DNA from: Actinomycetota bacterium
Lineage (GTDB): Bacteria > Actinomycetota > Coriobacteriia > Anaerosomatales > JAHIQC01
NCBI GenBank assembly: GCA_018902765.1
Contig: JAHIQC010000233.1
Location: 1 to 5,516 of the forward strand
Length of the DNA: 5,516 nucleotides
Direction: 5' to 3'
Below are positions 3,108-5,516 of this stretch, one piece after another (positions within the stretch are counted from its first letter, which is position 1; every line of letters starts with the position of its first letter). The notes under the pieces are model-generated. The model made no database searches. It saw only the letters and a program-made list of their open reading frames with translations, and had not been told where the DNA came from. Both the position numbers and the translations under genes were made by a program.

Positions 3108-5516
3108 TTGGCGCCTGGCAAGACGCACAGCGAGAACCCTCGACAGCGGCGGCTTGCGCGCGCCCGTCTCCGCCCGCGCGCGTTGTTAAGCGCCCTTATG
3201 GTCGCGCTCCTCCTCATGCCCGCCTCTATCGCGTCCGGAATCGTGTCGACCACGATCACGATCGACGCTGACTTCGGCGACTGGGCCGGCGTTCGTGGCG
3301 ATGCTGCCAACACCGTACACGACACACAGCTCTCCGATCCCGATCCCGACTGGCCTGGCCAGCCCGATCGCGACACGTACCTCTGCAACGCGACTTGGGA
3401 CAGCCAGTATCTCTACCTGGCCTACAGGCGAACGGCCGGCGGGACCAAAGCGATCACTTTCACGGCCTACATCGACCGCGGCGCGGACGGCCTGCTCCAG
3501 AACACCGATGTGGTCGCGTGGTGGACTGTTGGACAGAGCACGTCGAGCCGCTACGCAGACGCCCATGCACCCAGTCCGACGGCCGGCATCTTCCAATACA
3601 ACCAGGCGATCGACGGCAAGGGCGGGCCTTTCGTTCATCCGGGCGGCGACCCCATGGGCCACGACGGCGAGACCCCGGATGGCTGGGCGAACGTACAGAG
3701 CGGGAACCTGCCTCCCACTCAGCCGATGGACGGCTGGTTCGCGGACAACGGCATCGAGTTCGAGGGCAAAGTCGCGTGGAGCGACCTTGGCGTCGCCGCG
3801 GGCAGCCCGATCGCAATCCACTTCGCCAACGCGAACGGGGAGTCATTCGGCGTGAAGTGGACCCCCAGTAACACCTACAAGGTAATCGGTGGCGGCAATG
3901 TGCTCGAGGAGAACCGCGGACAGATCGAGGACAACGTCGACGGCCTGTGGTGGCTGCGATCTCGCGGCTTGGAAGTGAGCCCGGACAACGCTCAGGGCGC
4001 CAAGCCCGGAGAGACCGTCATCTACACCCACACGATAAAGAACACCTCGAATACTGCCGACACGATCAACCTCTCGACGCTGCCCGGCGGTTGGCCGGCG
4101 ATAATCACCGACACCTCAGGCAACCCGATCTCCTCGGTGAACCTCGCCGCCGGCGCAAGCACGACCATGCAGGTGCGCGTCACTATCCCGGTCGGCGCCG
4201 CCGACGGATCCCAGAACGTGACGACGCTCATAGGAAACTCGCAGACTGATCCGGCCGTGACCGACAGCGCCACGGACACCACGTTCTCGGGTCGCGTCAC
4301 GGTCACTCCGGACCGTTCGGGCTCCATGGCGCCCGGCCAGACCATCACTTACCGATTCACTGTTGGAAACAACCTGCCGGGAGCAGGCGTCTACGACCTT
4401 GGCGCACTCTCAGCCCTTAACTGGACGACCAGGATCACCGACACATTGGGCAATCAGATTGCGAACGTGAGCCTTGCCGGAGGAGAAAGCCGCGAAGTAC
4501 TCGTGTCCATCGATGTGCCATTGGGCGCCGCCGTCGGCATCCAGGACGTGACGCGACTCACGGCGACGCTTCAGGGGCAGCCCGCGGTCAAAGCCACGGC
4601 GACCGCCACCACCGGGGTCCTTGGCCCGCTGCTCATCGAGCCGAGCCGTACGGGCTTCACCGGCGCAGGCACAACGATCGACTACCTGCACACCGTGACC
4701 AACAGCTGGCCGACTTCGCGCACGGCGACCCTCGGCTTCACCTCACCTCACTCGTGGCCGGTCAAGTTCTTCAAGACGGACGGTGTCACTGAGATTACCT
4801 CCTTGGATCTCGGCCCGAACGGGGACGCACAGGGCTTCATCACGCGCGTGTACGTGCCGACCGGCGTTGCAGCCAACACCGTAGACGCGATGCAGGTCAG
4901 CGCGACTGCGAATGGTCTGACTGTGTCGGTCACCGACACCACGACGATTCGCCGACTCGCCACCTACAAGGACGTGGGCTACACGGACTACTCGACCGAG
5001 TACACCCTCGGCGAGAGCATCTATGGACGCGCGACCGGACTCGCATCCGGCAGCGTGTACTTCAAGTGGTATGACGCCGCGGGCAACCTCGTGAGAACGA
5101 GCCCCGTGCGAACGGTCGACACGATGGGCATGGCGTTCGACACCTGCCCGAGCACGCTCACTCAACCGACGGGCGGCTGGCGTTGCGAGCTGTACAACAA
5201 CAGCAACACCCTGCTCGAGACCTCGAGCTTCAACGTGCGCTGGAACGCGGAGATCACCGCGCTGTCCGCGAGCGATGCTCCAACGGTCGGCTCGACCGTT
5301 GCGGTGAGCTCATCGGTGCGCAACGACAACACCCAGGTCATCAGCAACAGCACGATGACCTACACCATCTGGTGGGACGAGAACGGTGACGGCGTGTTCG
5401 GCGCCAACGACACCTACATCGACTCGGCAGGCCTCCCGCACACGTGGGACGGCTCGACGCCCATCTCCACGCACGCGACCTCGATCAACACCGTTGCGGC
5501 AGGTGCCACCTGGACC
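3108..5516 (+). CDS. giant secreted multidomain Ig-repeat surface protein, 3'-partial
   Basis: The frame is open for 803 codons and leaves the window without a stop. The proposed TTG start gives an Arg-rich n-region (about 1-24), a hydrophobic core (25-37, ALLSALMVALLLM) and cleavage after Ala42 (ASIA); the ATG at 3198 would fall inside this core. Domain order: residues 50-265, a CBM9/DOMON-like domain opening with IDADFGDWAGV (52-62); three tandem Ig-like repeats at about 287-395, 396-507 and 508-614, each with a 'xxxxPDxxxxxxxGxTIxYxxTVxN...W...ITDTxGN...LxxG' plan; a 615-720 beta domain with two cysteines (680, 693) that could form a disulfide; then another Ig-like segment with a DxNGDGxxxxxD calcium loop (757-768). 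Export to the cell surface and ligand or matrix binding are likely; a catalytic domain is not seen. The rest, including any anchor, lies to the right. It is divergent from the LytTR operon and may share its regulation. Confidence 0.9.
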   Translation, partial: MAPGKTHSENPRQRRLARARLRPRALLSALMVALLLMPASIASGIVSTTITIDADFGDWAGVRGDAANTVHDTQLSDPDPDWPGQPDRDTYLCNATWDSQYLYLAYRRTAGGTKAITFTAYIDRGADGLLQNTDVVAWWTVGQSTSSRYADAHAPSPTAGIFQYNQAIDGKGGPFVHPGGDPMGHDGETPDGWANVQSGNLPPTQPMDGWFADNGIEFEGKVAWSDLGVAAGSPIAIHFANANGESFGVKWTPSNTYKVIGGGNVLEENRGQIEDNVDGLWWLRSRGLEVSPDNAQGAKPGETVIYTHTIKNTSNTADTINLSTLPGGWPAIITDTSGNPISSVNLAAGASTTMQVRVTIPVGAADGSQNVTTLIGNSQTDPAVTDSATDTTFSGRVTVTPDRSGSMAPGQTITYRFTVGNNLPGAGVYDLGALSALNWTTRITDTLGNQIANVSLAGGESREVLVSIDVPLGAAVGIQDVTRLTATLQGQPAVKATATATTGVLGPLLIEPSRTGFTGAGTTIDYLHTVTNSWPTSRTATLGFTSPHSWPVKFFKTDGVTEITSLDLGPNGDAQGFITRVYVPTGVAANTVDAMQVSATANGLTVSVTDTTTIRRLATYKDVGYTDYSTEYTLGESIYGRATGLASGSVYFKWYDAAGNLVRTSPVRTVDTMGMAFDTCPSTLTQPTGGWRCELYNNSNTLLETSSFNVRWNAEITALSASDAPTVGSTVAVSSSVRNDNTQVISNSTMTYTIWWDENGDGVFGANDTYIDSAGLPHTWDGSTPISTHATSINTVAAGATWT
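3966..4949 (+). repeat. three tandem ~330-bp repeats encoding Ig-like domains
   Basis: Units start near 3966, 4293 and 4629 (about 109, 112 and 107 codons). Units 1 and 2 share NIT/DT-type stretches such as ITDTSGNPISSVNL and ITDTLGNQIANVSL. They also keep DNA similarity: 4194-4229 and 4524-4559, exactly 330 bases apart, agree in about 28 of 36 bases. Unit 3 is more diverged and inserts a 'KFFKTDG' loop at the ITDT position. The pattern suggests duplication of NEW3/DUF11-like domains inside the gene. Confidence 0.75.

Noticed and set aside
3018..3118. Possible c-di-GMP-I (GEMM) riboswitch before the giant protein (GGGACGCATGGC and GGTAGG resemble GEMM motifs)
   Set aside because: The GGC/GCC closing pairs, the GCAAACC segment and the GGCCTAA stretch are absent, and the GGGACGC bases are better explained as the 5' arm of the simple stem-loop at 3051-3082. 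An Infernal search with RF01051 would settle it.
3198..3200. ATG at 3198 as start of the giant protein
   Set aside because: It has no Shine-Dalgarno and lies within the hydrophobic core of the signal peptide, removing the basic n-region; TTG at 3108 has GGAAGG 6 bases before it.
3062..3271. 69-residue plus-strand ORF starting at 3062
   Set aside because: It overlaps the leader hairpin loop and the signal peptide of the giant protein in another frame, with no ribosome site and a random-looking composition.
2870..3388. 172-residue minus-strand ORF filling part of the intergenic region
   Set aside because: Its start lies inside the giant protein gene on the opposite strand; the product is Arg/Ser-rich with no domain, and it has no plausible ribosome site.
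3186..3821. 211-residue minus-strand frame and other long frames across 3295-3871
   Set aside because: They are shadows of the giant protein frame, which alone has a signal peptide and a continuous domain structure.

Overview
The window looks like a piece of a high-GC Gram-positive chromosome. My best guess is an Actinomycetota lineage of the Coriobacteriia/OPB41-like type. The clues are GC-rich wobble positions, long overlapping shadow frames on the opposite strand, and a Ca-binding, Ig-repeat style of secreted protein. This taxonomic guess comes from composition and protein style only; no marker gene is present. The theme of the locus is the cell envelope: three of the five genes encode secreted or membrane-anchored beta-rich proteins, and a fourth is a LytTR-type response regulator.

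Layout. (1) 1-429, plus strand: the 3' part of a small secreted beta-sandwich protein whose start lies left of the window. (2) 461-493: a strong hairpin terminator between two convergent transcription units. (3) 2673 down to 509, minus strand: an apparent three-gene operon. It reads REC-LytTR response regulator, then a signal-peptide/ectodomain/TM/basic-tail protein resembling the WxL-interacting (DUF916-type) family, then a small DUF2164 protein. The first two genes overlap by one base (TAATG). (4) 2674-3107: a roughly 430-bp divergent intergenic region with no convincing gene but several dyad symmetries. These include an inverted pair of LytTR-like sites bracketing the likely operon -10 box, a perfect ACATGC-TAC-GCATGT palindrome, a CRP/FNR-like site and an 11-bp leader stem-loop. 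(5) 3108 to the window end, plus strand: the first 803 codons of a very large secreted protein. It has a signal peptide, a CBM9/DOMON-like N-terminal domain, three tandem ~110-residue Ig-like repeats, a two-cysteine domain and an EF-hand-like calcium loop, and it runs off the right edge.

Working model (inference). The LytTR regulator probably controls its own operon, and possibly the divergent giant surface protein, through the intergenic sites. The DUF916-like protein would be the membrane-anchored partner of secreted beta-sandwich proteins such as the ones encoded on either side. That is analogous to, but not the same as, the Firmicute csc/WxL surface complexes. No WxL motif, sortase signal or histidine kinase is visible in the window. 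I see no RNA gene, mobile element or CRISPR array.
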